A stretch of DNA of 64,000 nucleotides from Liolophura sinensis (Eukaryota > Mollusca > Polyplacophora > Chitonida > Chitonidae): contig NC_088304.1 in NCBI RefSeq assembly GCF_032854445.1, positions 16,067,704-16,131,703 on the forward strand, read 5' to 3'. Below the pieces are notes generated by a model. The model made no database searches. It was given only the letters and a program-made list of their open reading frames with translations, and was not told the DNA's origin. Shown in pieces: positions 39,901 through 50,461 of this stretch; within the stretch, counting starts at the first letter, position 1; each line of letters opens with the position of its first letter. The translations under genes were made by a program, and so were the position numbers.

Positions 39901-40340
39901 ATCTGTCAACTTATGCCATTCACATTCTAATCAAGGGGCTTTTGTTGGCCCGGCTCTTTGTCCACCAAGGCTTTTGTCTGCCGAGCTTTTTGCTCACCGG
40001 GGTTTTCTTTGCTGGGCTTTTTGTCGAGCGGGGTTTTTGTCCGTCCCCCAAAACTTGTATTATGACGACTACGTGTATATTATAAAAGCTAAATAGGCTT
40101 TATGCATCCGTTGGAAACAGCCGTAATAACAGTTCTTCAACATTAACTACTGGTCTCTCTCTCTATATATATAAGAAAATAGTGTCGGCAAGGGCAATTT
40201 TCAAAAAGGAATAATTGCTCTGTTGGGGAAATTGACATGGAGAGAAAATGTCCAGAAGTGAAGTGTCAAGAAAAGGGATCTTTCCGCGGAGGGGGAGGGG
40301 AGACATGTCCTACATTATTTTGCTCCAAATCAGATTTATG
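33930..40340. other. No recognisable gene
   Basis: AT-rich unique sequence. There is a G-run at ~39107-39118. GGACAAA/AGCGAACAAAAG words (39150-39230) and GGCTTTTTGTC-AGCGGGG words (39930-40050) suggest decayed short repeats. Several short open frames (35013-35222 minus, 38165-38389 minus) have no recognisable domain. This includes sequence that could be upstream introns of the tectonin gene. Confidence 0.4.
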
Positions 40341-40358
40341 TTTTCTTTCCTTTTCCAG

Positions 40359-41171
40359 ATGGGTTGTCCTGCTTGTCGTTTTGTGCTCTCCAGCGACAGG
40401 ACAGCCTGCCAGCAATCCTCTGGTTCAGGGGTGGACACTAACAGATGGCATACTTAAGCACGTCTCAGTAGGACCCGCCGGTGTTTGGGGGTCAACTCAG
40501 CTGATCTAATTTACCATAAATTAGACACTTACAACAACGACGGTACACAAGGAGCCAATTGGAAAAGCCTCAGTGGCACACTGAAGCAAATCGACGTTGG
40601 TACAGACATCGCGTGGGGGGTAAACAGTGGTGACGATATCTTTGTTAGAATCGGCATTACTAAGACAAAGCCCGAAGGGTGCGGCTGGGTGAACATTGAA
40701 GGGTCTCTCAAGCATGTTAGTGTCAGCAAGAAAAACCACGTCTGGGGGGTTAATAAGAATGATAATATCGACCGACGTCTTGAAACAAGCCTGGAGAACC
40801 CTGAGGGAAATTCTTGGCAGTTGCTCGACGGAACACTATAGCAGGTGTCAGTGGGTGGTTCGGGAGTGTGGGGTGTCGGTACAGGAGATAATATATACTA
40901 CAGGGTAGGAACGTTTGGAGATCCAGACATTAACGGGACAGCATGGAAACTGGTCGATGGAAAACTGAAGTACATTTCATCAGGCGACGCTGAGGTCTGG
41001 GGCGTCAGTTCCAGCAACGCTATATACAGAAGAATCGGAATATCCAAAGCAAATCCCATAGGAATCATTTGGGAAGAAATAATCGGAAACCTGAAGCAAG
41101 TGGAAGTGTGGACTGACGCTGTTTGGGGCGTGAACAATGCCGACATGATCTACGCCAAGCTGGACGACTAG
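40359..41171 (+). pseudogene. Tectonin-repeat secreted lectin, with frameshift and stop
   Basis: Seen: after a TTTTCCAG acceptor, a hydrophobic signal-like stretch (WVVLLVVLCSPATG) leads into 6-7 repeats of ~35 residues with the pattern W..L.G.LK.VSVG…VWGVN..D.IY.R. This is the tectonin beta-propeller unit of fish-egg lectins and horseshoe-crab tachylectin-type proteins, which bind microbial surface sugars in innate immunity. The length (~270 codons) fits the family. Two lesions: a frame break in the G-run at 40487-40491, and a TAG at 40839-40841 where siblings have a Lys/Gln codon. The start Met must lie in an upstream exon that I did not find. Sequencing error is possible. Confidence 0.8.
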
Positions 41172-41320
41172 ACGCCAGGAAATTGTTGAGATGTAAGCAG
41201 GGATCAATTACGTGGACGCAACGTAGCATGGACTGTGTGAGTCTGGTTCGGGCAAAGCTCAACTTACTTGAAGACACATGCAGCTCAAGTTTTTTGTTTT
41301 TTTGGGTAATTCTTTTTTAG

Positions 41321-42285
41321 TCTTAATTAGTGTTCAAAGACTTCAGGAATCAGTTTCCCATAACTTCGTCAATCTGCTGAATCAAGTTGCTTAGGAAGTA
41401 CGAATTCATTTATGAAAAAAATGATGAGAAATTTGATTTGTGAAGTTTTGTGAATATAACCCATGTGATCATTAGCATTTTGCCAGTCAGTTACTACCAT
41501 TACCCCGGTACAAATACTATTGTCATCAGAGTCGTCATGATAAACATAAACATGTCAACATTTCCCTGGAATAGAGATAGATATATGTACGGATGGTAAG
41601 GATGAATACAGGACTATTTAAAACAACCTACGCTTCTGTAACATAGTTCCACTGTAATTATATAATTATGTATTATAGGCTGTAAATCTAGAAAATCTGG
41701 TTTATATATGAAGGCAGGTTTTTAATTTTAGAAAACCTCTATGCAGATCTTAACAGCGTATATATGAACCACAGTTTCCCTACGACTGTATGATGAAACT
41801 TAATGTCTATACGTATATACATACAAATCCATGGACAAATTTCCGGGAATCCCGGACATAATTTTCAATTGAACAATAAAGACGTCTACTAACTGTATCA
41901 CCGGGACTTTCAATTTTTCTGAATGTCGCCGTTGAATGCTGAACGAACTCTGATTATTTAATTGACTGACTAATTGCCTAGCTGGGTAGGGAACAGCAAA
42001 TTGTTAACATGGATAACAACTGTTCTATGTTAAATAGATTACAGACTTTCCATTACTGTTGTCATAGAATTGAGATGGAAACCTTGCTGTGCACCTAACC
42101 AACGCAGAAATTGGTATCCTTATGCGATGTATTGTTCGCTAACTAGCTCCTCAGTGCCAATAGAAAAAGGTGTTAGCAGCAGGAGTTGGGGTTTAGCTAA
42201 ATAGCTTCTTGATTACTGACAGTCTAATTAACTGTTTGGCTCACGGCTAATTGATAGGTTAGATAACTGATATGCTGAGTGAGAG
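41321..42285. other. No recognisable gene; possible 3' UTR
   Basis: Follows the tectonin gene. AATAAA at 41875-41880 could be its poly(A) signal. Otherwise nothing. Confidence 0.35.
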
Positions 42286-42288
42286 ACT

Positions 42289-42590
42289 TGGAGATTGAGC
42301 ATCTGGCAGTGTGCGAGGCTGGTAACCAGCCAGTCAGCTAGCCTGGTCAGCTAACCGACAGACTGGGAGATTGAGCATCTGACAGAGTGAGAGACTGATA
42401 ACCAGCCGGTCAGCTAGCCTGGTCAGCTAACCGACAGACGTGGAGATTGAGCATCTGACAGTGTGCGAGGCTGGGAACCAGCCGGTCAGGTAGCCTGCTC
42501 AGCTAACCGACAGACGTGGAGATTGAGCATCTGACAGTGTGCGAGTCTGGGAACCAGCCGGTCAGCTAGCCTGCTCAGCTAACCCGGTAA
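42289..42590. repeat. ~76-bp tandem repeat, four copies
   Basis: Units with GAGATTGAGCATCTGACAG and CCGGTCAGCTAGCCTG. An inverted stretch of the same sequence (CTGACCAGGCTAGCTG) ends the window at ~63975-64000, so this array marks the outer part of the palindrome. Confidence 0.85.
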
Positions 42591-42619
42591 GTTAGCCGTC
42601 CCACCCGAGCCATTATACT

Positions 42620-43640
42620 GATACTATATATACTCTGGAGTGGTCTACGGACTTGAAAATTCTTTTCTCTGAGGCGATTGCGTTTGAGCGTTTGAACAAA
42701 AACCCGTTTATTATGGAGCCGGACTGTTTCATTAGTTGTGACAGTGGCTGGCCTGAAAAGGTCACGGAGGCGAATATGGCGACCGTTCTTGGTTGGTGGG
42801 AATGCGGGCGACTAGCTGTCGTGTCGAATTCTTCATGACGTCTAAAGGGTCATTATAGGGTGCAACGCGAACGAAGAAAATAATAATAATTATTTACGAA
42901 CCATAAAAATAATAAAACAAACAAATCAAAAATGTTTTATTGAATTTGGTGGGAAATTATGAAATTACGGAGTGGACCAAAACCTCTATGTAGTATACTG
43001 CAGGCCTGTTCAGAGACAGAGGCAAGTATAATTAAGAAAAAATGGACAATGAGAAAAGGTGAATTAAATGACTTAGACTCAAGACTTTCAGTGGATACCG
43101 CCATGTAAACTATGCATACAGCGTATGAACACAACAACGGAATTTGACGGCTCTCGTCACCCAATGTTCAATTATATATTTTTATGCGATAAAAACAAAT
43201 TCATGCCGATCCGCGCTCTCGTTGTTTTTGTGGCATCTGTGACATCTTGTCTCTTGACATAACTTTTACTGTACCGGTGGCCTTTCGTACACCTGAGGGT
43301 AATTAGGAGTGCCGGGAAAGATCTTACACATCACAGACTACTACACTAGGGCCTCACATGTCTGACGGTAAAATGGTGAATAAGCTTAAAATCGATAACA
43401 CTTTGGTTTTGGAGACAAAAGTGTACTCTGGTGTTGGGTTTTGCTCTTGGCCATCCTCGGTACTTTATTGACAATAATAACAGCTTTATGTTGTGAAATA
43501 TTGCAAAAACAAAAGTGTTGCGTTTATATTTTTGTTCAGTATAGATAAATATTAGATTTATGCCTTCTCTGACGACATATTTTGTCGATATTTTCTGATA
43601 TATAGTAGAATGCGACTATGACGTTAGGTTAGAACGGGGT
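42620..43640. other. Left-arm segment without right-arm match, no gene
   Basis: The right arm shows different sequence here, so this is an insertion or replacement. No recognisable coding region. Confidence 0.4.
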
Positions 43641-44084
43641 CCTGTTTACCACGTGCGATGTACAAGAGCAGTAGTAGTAAATGTTGCAAATGTGTCTCAT
43701 TCAGGAGGAGGGATTGAGGAGGAGGGAGTGTGTCGTTGAGTCCACGCCTGCGTGTGACATCACACGTTCCGTGTCCCACCAAAACTTATGTCACGTACGA
43801 GACGCTCCATGTCGCGCCAAAACGAACCAATGGGTGAGCTCCAAGTCCTTCGCACCAAAACTGATGTCATGCGCGAGAGCAGCTTCTATACATCCATGCC
43901 GCTCCAAAACTGACCAATGGGTGAGCTCCATGTCGTCCAGCCCTTGCTTAAGGCAGCCCGGCAACATGGACTCAAAGTGAGTCGGGCCCGCGTGTCGGCT
44001 TGGCTGCCCAGCAGGACACGTATATCCAATGAGCGAGGAGAATGAGGAAGCCGTGCTCAAGAAGCTCAAGAAAAACTTGACAAC

Positions 44085-44895
44085 AGGCATTTTCATATGT
44101 AATACTTTTTTTTTTTTTTTGCGGGACGAATTTCTTCACCCACCTTGTTTGCAACCAAGGAAATCACGTGGTCTCTAGCTTCTGGATTGTCTTATAGAAT
44201 AGCTTGTCATGTCACACAATTATCTGTTGGTATCTGCAGTCATACATTTTCATGTATGTGCAGAGGCGAACAGCGGCGCTTTCTTTTGAACTCCTGGAAT
44301 TAGGATCATGTTAATGGGAATGTCAATATTTTGCTTAGTGTCTACTCGGCGATGCCCCCCTCTAGTGCGGGCACATCACCTCAACAAAGGACTTTTCTTT
44401 CTTAGTTGGTATACCTGAACATTCGCCGTACTATAAACACGTATTTCGTACTATATATGGTCCAATTTTCGATACTTGAGATCTACTGGTGAACTGCTTT
44501 AGAAGTGACACAGCGAGTGTTACATAACCATATGCTTCCAAGTTATCAGCTTATTTCTCTTCGTCCGCAATTGTTTTGCTGTGTGGTTTGTATCTTAAAG
44601 CATTGATGGCAAGGCTCAAACATGTTTGGTATGGAGCGAAACATTTGAGGACAGTTTTAACATGGGGAATAAATCAGAGGGTGTATTATCATTGTATAAT
44701 GAGTTACTTCCCCTGAATTTTATGGAGCGAAACATATCACCCACCGCTATTCGCTTCTGCACATACATGAAAAGGTATGACTGTCGATACCAACAGACAA
44801 TTATGTGACATGACAAGCTATTCTATGAGACAATCCAGAAGCTAGAGACCACGTGAAGAAATTCGTCCCGCAAAAATATTACACAGGAATGTGCC
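44085..44895. repeat. Small nested inverted repeat inside the left arm
   Basis: Seen: 44095-44275 (GCGGGACGAATTTCTTCA … TGTATGTGCAGAGGCGAA) is repeated inverted at ~44740-44890, around a ~460-base spacer. A third partial copy follows at ~45180-45290. Equivalent copies are present in the right arm (62690-62840 and 63045-63200). Confidence 0.8.
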
Positions 44896-45417
44896 TGTTG
44901 TTAAATCAATGTCAGCGATAGTGTATTCGTTGGATTGTGTCATTTTCAGCTTTCCAGATAGCCTATGTGTATAAACACATGAGATGTTTCGTATAGAGAA
45001 TTTCAGGAGGGAATAACTCTTGTCGACACAGCTATAGAGGGGTACAGCCTTTGGCGCTGTATGGCTAAAGCCCACCTGTTTAATCGGATTTATGTAAAAT
45101 TGAATAAAACAATAATTATTGGACATAATAGATGGCGCTATAGGGCTAATCTAAGCCCACTTGCCATCAAGCTTGCGATAATTCTGTGACATGACAAGGT
45201 ATTCTATCAGACAATCCAGAAGATAGAGACCACATGAAGAAATTCGTCCCGCAATAAAATATTACACAGGAATATGCCTGTTGTCAAATCGACGCCAGTT
45301 GAGGTCCGCATATGAACCAGATTTCTTCTGCTGCTACTTCAATAAGAACTAGTTGTAGTGTTGATACAAGGATTATGATGTGAAGAGAGCACTTTTTATC
45401 CACAATATTAGCAAAGC

Positions 45418-45612
45418 ATGAACAAAGAATATAAACTGTTATTGATTTCACTTCTCATCCTCAGAGACGTGACGGACATGTTCAGTAAAGCCATGGGGTA
45501 CAGGAACTGTAGTAAGATGATGGACATGATGGCCATAGGAATTTATACATTAGCCTGGATGCTGTGTTTTGCCGGCGCCATGCTCAGCTGTTTCGCTTGT
45601 TGTTATATAGAG
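45418..45612 (+). CDS. Membrane protein exon, left palindrome copy
   Basis: Seen: an open stretch starting MNKEYKLLLISLLILRD, with a second hydrophobic segment (IGIYTLAWMLCFAGAMLSCF), ending at CYIE before a donor GTTAGTTG in phase 0. The next exon at 46038 joins in frame. Two membrane-spanning segments with a basic tail after the last one. It may have upstream exons. The family is not recognised. Confidence 0.5.
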
Positions 45613-46037
45613 GTTAGTTGCTTTGCTATTTACAGTTATAATTTATTGTACTAAGTATCATATATCTAATGACACGTGGGGAAACAGAATTGCATTTTGC
45701 GAAATTCTCCACAATTGTCCAGCGACGTTTTCCCAAATAGCATTATTTAAAATAATGTGCCATGCATGGCTCGCCCTGTGAATTACTAAACTGCTAGCCA
45801 AGTAAAGATTTGTGGATTTATTAGCCCTAGTGACAAGAACATGGTCGGCTAAATTGGTTCCGAATAATATGTTTTATTTAAGGACTCGCCATAAAAACCT
45901 ATGAATACCAATTAATGCGTAACTTGTCCAAAATTTAGTTGAAATGAAGTTATTTGTACCATATGTCAAACACAAGTATCTTATTTCAGTTTTATGAAAT
46001 ATTTTTTATGTATTTATTTCTTTACTTGCTATTACAG

Positions 46038-46184
46038 AAGCAACGAGCCAGAGCCACCGTGGCCTTTAAGGATCGTCGCTGTCCATCTTTCTGGGTGTCC
46101 AACGTGCAGCTCATGTGGACCGAAAACAGAGGGACAGGGGCAGATAACCTAGCCTGTGTATACTTTTGTAGCTTGTTTACTTAG
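46038..46184 (+). CDS. C-terminal exon of the same membrane protein, left copy
   Basis: Seen: acceptor TGCTATTACAG, then KQRARATVAFKDRRCPSFW … to TAG, about 48 codons. Phase 0 matches the upstream donor. The reading frame is intact here but broken in the right-arm copy. Confidence 0.5.
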   Translation, partial: KQRARATVAFKDRRCPSFWVSNVQLMWTENRGTGADNLACVYFCSLFT

Positions 46185-46419
46185 AAGAACCGATCTCATT
46201 TCACTCTTGATCGCGCCAGTGTTTTAATCCACCACGCTATATGTATGTAGCTTTGTATTGTTTGTGACGTGCTAGAAGCAGTTCTTGTTTATTATTTTAC
46301 AACATATCGCGTGAAGTAAAATGCAATTTGAAGAGAGTGTTTCATGGTGAAAGCAGTTTTATTTATTTGTGGATACTGACTAACTTATAAGGTAAAGTGA
46401 GGTCATTTATTTGTTTGTT

Positions 46420-46610
46420 TAGTTGGTGTGTAACGCCTTACTCAGAATTCTTGCATTCATTTGTCGGCGGGCATGTCTATTGGTTGGGCTAAGTTGGGTA
46501 TAAATAATCCTGCGAACCTCGGGGTGTCTGGTCTGGATTCGAAACCACAATAGGTCTCATTGATGAAGGGCAAGGAAACTTTCAGTAGACGTCATTTTCC
46601 CCCCTCGGTG
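46420..46610 (-). mobile_element. Second SINE-like repeat
   Basis: The tail TTGGTGTGTAACGCCTTACTCAGAATTC resembles the tail of the main SINE but the body differs. There is a tRNA-like B-box region around GGATTCGAAACC. The same element is in the right arm at ~61385-61550, so it pre-dates the duplication. Confidence 0.5.
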
Positions 46611-46865
46611 AGCCATGTCCCAGGCATAGACCTAGTCCAAGAAGTATTTTAGAGACAATTAGTTAAAATGTTGTATACGTAGTTTTATGTTTCCTGCATC
46701 ATTTCCACGGTGTTTAAGTAACCTGATGAAAGTACAAGTGTCTTTGATATAAAATGGATATGATGATCGTTTTTTTGTTTATTAAACTGACAAATTGCTC
46801 ATATTTTTGCACATAATCAGTGCCTCTCTGTAGTGAAAATATGACACATTTGTCCATTATATAAT

Positions 46866-46949
46866 AGGGAATAGGGGTTCTGGACCACCCTCACCTTGGC
46901 AAATAGAGGCTCCCAGCCCCCATTCCCGGCGAGGTCCAGAAGTTCTAGT
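46866..46949 (+). repeat. Left terminal inverted repeat
   Basis: Starts AGGGAATAGGGGTTCTGG and matches the complement of 57778-57861 with very few differences through GGCGAGGTCCAGAAGTT. Weaker similarity (AATAGA-GCCCCCAGCC) continues inward on both sides. Confidence 0.95.
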
Positions 46950-47080
46950 ATAGGGAAGGAGGGTTATGGCGCACGCAGCCCTTAGGGCTCTCCCTAGAAC
47001 AAAATAGAGGCCCCCAGCCTCATTTCGTAAAAGATATAAGCATATTAGCGCACCCACCTTAGGGAGCCCTCCCCAGAACA

Positions 47081-47774
47081 TCATTCGGAAAGAGCGTTTT
47101 TCAGCTCTTGCCGAGCTAGTTTTCGGCTGTGATCTATAAGCTGTTTTTTCGTGCTTTCATCGATCTCTACGGCGTTGAATGCCTTACGAGACTTAGTGCG
47201 TATCTCCTGCTTCAGATCAGAGTAGTTCTTGTGCTCCTGAACGACGCCTGTACTCTACGTCCGAAATAACACCATTAGATAATGCCGTAGATACCTGCGC
47301 ACGGATGCTGTTAAGTTTGGCCTCAGCCAACAGCCGTATATCGTTATGTTTCTTGGCCTTTGCGTGAAGTCGGCGGCTAACGAATTTTCCGGCGGCATTT
47401 AAGACACCGCAAGCTATGGCCGCACCTTCCATGGCCAAGACAGCAGGGGCTGCAATTATTGTTGTGAGTAGTCCCACACCTGCAACCCCTAGTCCCAAAC
47501 CGGCCGTGAGCATGGCCGAATCAAGGGCCTCGGCGGCTAAGACACCGCGCCGGTACTTTTTGTACAAAGCCCGACGGAGATCTCGCTCAGATTCAAGCTG
47601 CCTCTGTATTTCGCTGATATACTGCAGGCGATGGGCGTGCGCCAAGCCCTCCGGCGGCGCGGTCGGGGGGTTTTCAACAACCATAATCGTCGACGCGGTC
47701 GGGGCCAAGGGGTGGTCATCCGTAATCGTCGGCAAGGAGTCTTCATCCGTGATCGTCGGGTACAGTCGCCCCAT
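47081..47774 (-). pseudogene. Element protein with coiled coil and Gly/Ala membrane segment
   Basis: Seen: ATG at 47774, then a Thr/Pro-rich N-terminus, a charged helix (ISEIQRQLESERDLRRALYK) and a long Gly/Ala/Val hydrophobic stretch (LGLGVAGVGLLTTIIAAPAV). One frame break near 47245 moves the reading to another frame, which stays open and Lys/Glu-rich to TGA at 47081-47083. It resembles small virion-associated or membrane-active proteins of virus-like transposons; this is inference. It is first in a four-gene minus-strand cluster at the left end. Confidence 0.55.
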
Positions 47775-47784
47775 ATTGTCTATC

Positions 47785-48279
47785 CTACGAATCAATAACG
47801 TCGGTTAGCTCTAAATTGTCATCGGGGCTACTAACACGAAAGCGGCAAAGGCCTATACCGCACTCTAGATGGATTGCCTCGAGATTGACAACGCCCCCAA
47901 TGACGACCCGTATATCCTCGAGAGAGCTCCGGATGACTGGGACGTCCTGGGCCTGTAATTTGATCATCAGTCTGAGATCCTTTGTATCGCGCTCCGCAGA
48001 CCACCTTATTTTCACCACGGTAATCAAAGTGCAACGGCGTTGTTCGGCCGCGAAAGGTATGAGGTCGAAGATAAGTATAGATCCAGTGTTTAGTAGTAGT
48101 GCGGCCTTAAAATCGGTTTGCGCGGTAAGACGCGCGGTTCCCGGCGCCGCAGTTAGTGTGAAGTAACCTCCTACTTCCATAACTAGATAACAGCTGCCGG
48201 ATGGTACGTACGACACGAAATGGGTTCCGGAGTTGAAAACTTTTTTCACCTCGGTTGCACTAGCGGCCTGGGCCGTCAT
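47785..48279 (-). CDS. Element protein, unknown, beta-rich
   Basis: Seen: ATG at 48277-48279, 165 codons, open. Open sequence also extends upstream to 48378 but with no ATG, overlapping the previous gene's end in another frame. Alternating hydrophobic residues suggest a beta-rich structural protein. It ends just 10 bases before the next gene's ATG. No family recognised. Confidence 0.5.
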   Translation of the reverse strand: MTAQAASATEVKKVFNSGTHFVSYVPSGSCYLVMEVGGYFTLTAAPGTARLTAQTDFKAALLLNTGSILIFDLIPFAAEQRRCTLITVVKIRWSAERDTKDLRLMIKLQAQDVPVIRSSLEDIRVVIGGVVNLEAIHLECGIGLCRFRVSSPDDNLELTDVIDS

Positions 48280-48343
48280 CGGGGTCACCTTCACATCTAC
48301 AAACCAATCGGGATCGCGAGCTCTGGCAAGAACAAAGCGCTCT

Positions 48344-48624
48344 TCAAAGCGAATTAATGAGAGTTTTTTGTTCTTCAATCACCTCAGACGGCAACCTGCG
48401 CTCTTGCTCTACAGAGGATGAGACATCTTGAAGGGGAAGCAAACGTGGCAGTTTCTGCTTGCGCCCCCCCCCCCCGTAATCTTTTTGCGGCTGTACTTGC
48501 CACTTTGAAACTGGAAGGCGTAGATTTTACCTTCCTGGCCTTGAGGTTCGAACTCCGACACATCTGCCAAGTCGCTTAAAGACAGGCACGCAGACCTGGG
48601 ACCGGCTGCGTCCACCATACTCAT
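48344..48624 (-). pseudogene. Small element protein broken at a 12-C run
   Basis: Seen: ATG at 48622-48624 overlaps the TGA of the gene before it (ATGA, 4 bases), typical of compact viral genomes. The frame (MSMVDAAGPRSACLS…) is open to a run of 12 C at 48464-48475. Beyond that, the zero frame stops at 48409 while another frame stays open to TGA at 48344-48346. The run length probably varies by slippage or is a sequencing error. Function unknown. Confidence 0.5.
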
Positions 48625-49280
48625 TGTATTTCTAGGGTAGCACTGAGGTACCCTACATTCATATACTTACCGTCTTTGTCTAAAAGCGCCACGGTCAAGT
48701 GCGTTATATAGTCGGCGCGCAAGGCTTTGTACTGTGGGTTGGGAAATGAAACCGTCTTCCCGTAGTTTATCCCTTCACCAGTCACGGCGATGGCCTGAAG
48801 TAGTGTTGAACCGCCACCGAAATCTGAGGTTATTCTCACGTTTTCTGAGGTGCTTAGTTCATCCAAATGCACGAAGACTTCTTTGTGTGTGACCAAGTTA
48901 GGTAGATTTTCACCCTCCACAGTCCCCCAGATAGCCTTCTTCCCGTCCCGGAACCCTAAGATTGGGGCAAGCCACGCGAGCGATATGGTGGTATTTCTAG
49001 GGAGGGTAAGGACTAGGCGGCTTGTTGCTTCATTCATTTTCAGAGAAACCCCATGCGGGCGGAATATGTCCTTGTCCAGCATACAGACATTGTAGTAGCC
49101 CGTCGGTACTTCAACATGTTTGCCATCAAGCAAGAAGCCCATTCCGGTGGGGATATTCACCCAGTTCGGGTAGAATGTTATCTCGCGAAGGGCGGTTTTA
49201 AGGCGGCCGTCGAGGTTGTTAAGGGCATGAGGCAGCCTGTGCTGTGCCCCATTTAGAATGTCAGTCAATGTGATGAACAT
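48621..49280 (-). CDS. Candidate minor capsid (penton-like) protein
   Basis: Seen: 219 intact codons. An N-terminal region with TFYPNWVNIPTG is followed by VPTGYYNVCML and later SLAWLAPILGFRDG. The aromatic strand, then PxGYYN, then LAxxLGF order is what I associate with penton-like minor capsid proteins of Polinton and adintovirus-type elements; this is recall, not a search. Divergent from the plus-strand gene at 49258, with overlapping 5' ends. It heads the leftward cluster and is one of the few intact genes. Confidence 0.5.
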   Translation of the reverse strand: MFITLTDILNGAQHRLPHALNNLDGRLKTALREITFYPNWVNIPTGMGFLLDGKHVEVPTGYYNVCMLDKDIFRPHGVSLKMNEATSRLVLTLPRNTTISLAWLAPILGFRDGKKAIWGTVEGENLPNLVTHKEVFVHLDELSTSENVRITSDFGGGSTLLQAIAVTGEGINYGKTVSFPNPQYKALRADYITHLTVALLDKDGKYMNVGYLSATLEIQ

Positions 49281-49764
49281 TTTAGCCAGGATGAACAGCG
49301 AGGCTTACAGGTTCAATAGAGAGACCCCGTACAAGGCCGGAGCATTTCATAGTATCCAAACCCACGCAGAGCAGCTCACGCGATTTCACATCTACATCGA
49401 TGAAAAGAAGGCCTTTCCAGTCCAGTTCACAGATGTGTTGGCCAAGTACCGGATGACACAGATAACCAGCAATGACATTGTTCGGGTCTGGAACACCAAT
49501 CCTATGCAATTCTGGCAGAACCAAGTGAACTTCGCGGTCTGGTGCGCAACCACGGGCTGTGGCGTCTCTGTAAAAGACCATCTTCTCGCCCCCGACCAAC
49601 GAATAAGGGCCCTGTACACGTTCCACGTGTATTACCAAGTTAAGCGGATCTTGGAAGAGATCCAGGCCCCCCTGCCGCAAGACAGAGCGTGGGCGGCATT
49701 CAAAAACCCCCACGACGAGAGGGCCTATGAGGGGCCTATAAGCACACAGACTGGAGGCGCATAG
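49258..49764 (+). CDS. Element structural-type protein, N-terminal piece
   Basis: Seen: 168 codons with possible ATGs at 49258, 49273 and 49291. Distinctive stretches are LTRFHIYIDEKKAFPVQF and NFAVWCATTGCGVS, followed by YTFHVYYQVKRILEEI. I recall similar proteins as multi-copy 'uncharacterized' entries in cnidarian and mollusc genomes, fitting a virus-like transposon gene. It ends 34 bases before the next plus-strand frame and could once have been continuous with it. Confidence 0.5.
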   Translation: MSVNVMNILARMNSEAYRFNRETPYKAGAFHSIQTHAEQLTRFHIYIDEKKAFPVQFTDVLAKYRMTQITSNDIVRVWNTNPMQFWQNQVNFAVWCATTGCGVSVKDHLLAPDQRIRALYTFHVYYQVKRILEEIQAPLPQDRAWAAFKNPHDERAYEGPISTQTGGA

Positions 49765-49798
49765 CCCCATTTGAGATGGGACCTTCGATCCGAGCAGG

Positions 49799-50461
49799 AT
49801 GTCGTTCTCTAGAAAGCTTAGAGTGCTCCACGTCGACTACATCCAGCAGGACGCCGAGGAGGCTTGGGCGTCGTTCATTGTCGACAAATCCCAAGGATTC
49901 ACGCAGCCGGGCGTAGAGCGCCTAAACGATTCCATCCGGCCATACGTGTGGGCTATTCTAGGCGCCCAAGCGCAAACAAGGGCGCGTATTCTAGGCACAG
50001 GCACAGCCTTCGACGTGCAAAAGCAGTTTGCCGCGAACGTAAAATACGCTATTTCCTCTCCGATCGACCTTCCGTCTACTATCAAACGCTACCAGGACGT
50101 GCTACAGTATACCGGGAGCGCGGTAGACTTTGTGTATGGCATAGGCCTATATATGGCCTCCAGCGACATGCTTCTTCAGATCGGCCATGTGGCGAACTAC
50201 AACAACAAAATCGTCGTGGCCACAGAGGACCAGAAGCTAGGCGCCAATGAGGGTGTGAACGCTAAAGTGCCGCCCACTTTGCACAAGCGCGCACCTTCCC
50301 ACGGGATCGTTGAGCCACAAGAAAGCGTCCCACCACCCACCGCGCGCGTTCCTGCCGCCGAACCCCTATTTCCAAAGGAAAAGAATCACGATGCGGAGAA
50401 GACAGCCATCGTCGTCGCTGGGGTTGGTATCGGCTTACTGCTGCTGTTGACTATGCGTTAA
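49799..50461 (+). CDS. Element protein with C-terminal membrane anchor
   Basis: Seen: 220 codons. A helical N-terminal part (ILGAQAQTRARILGTG) is followed by a Pro-rich linker (PPPTARVPAAEPL) and a single C-terminal hydrophobic anchor (TAIVVAGVGIGLLLLLTMR). Its end overlaps the convergent minus-strand gene by 27 bases. The role is inferred to be virion or membrane associated. Confidence 0.5.
   Translation: MSFSRKLRVLHVDYIQQDAEEAWASFIVDKSQGFTQPGVERLNDSIRPYVWAILGAQAQTRARILGTGTAFDVQKQFAANVKYAISSPIDLPSTIKRYQDVLQYTGSAVDFVYGIGLYMASSDMLLQIGHVANYNNKIVVATEDQKLGANEGVNAKVPPTLHKRAPSHGIVEPQESVPPPTARVPAAEPLFPKEKNHDAEKTAIVVAGVGIGLLLLLTMR

Noticed and set aside
46858-46865. Target-site duplication of the 11-kb element
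   Set aside because: The 6 bases outside the tips are TATAAT on the left and ATACTA on the right. They share no convincing duplicate.
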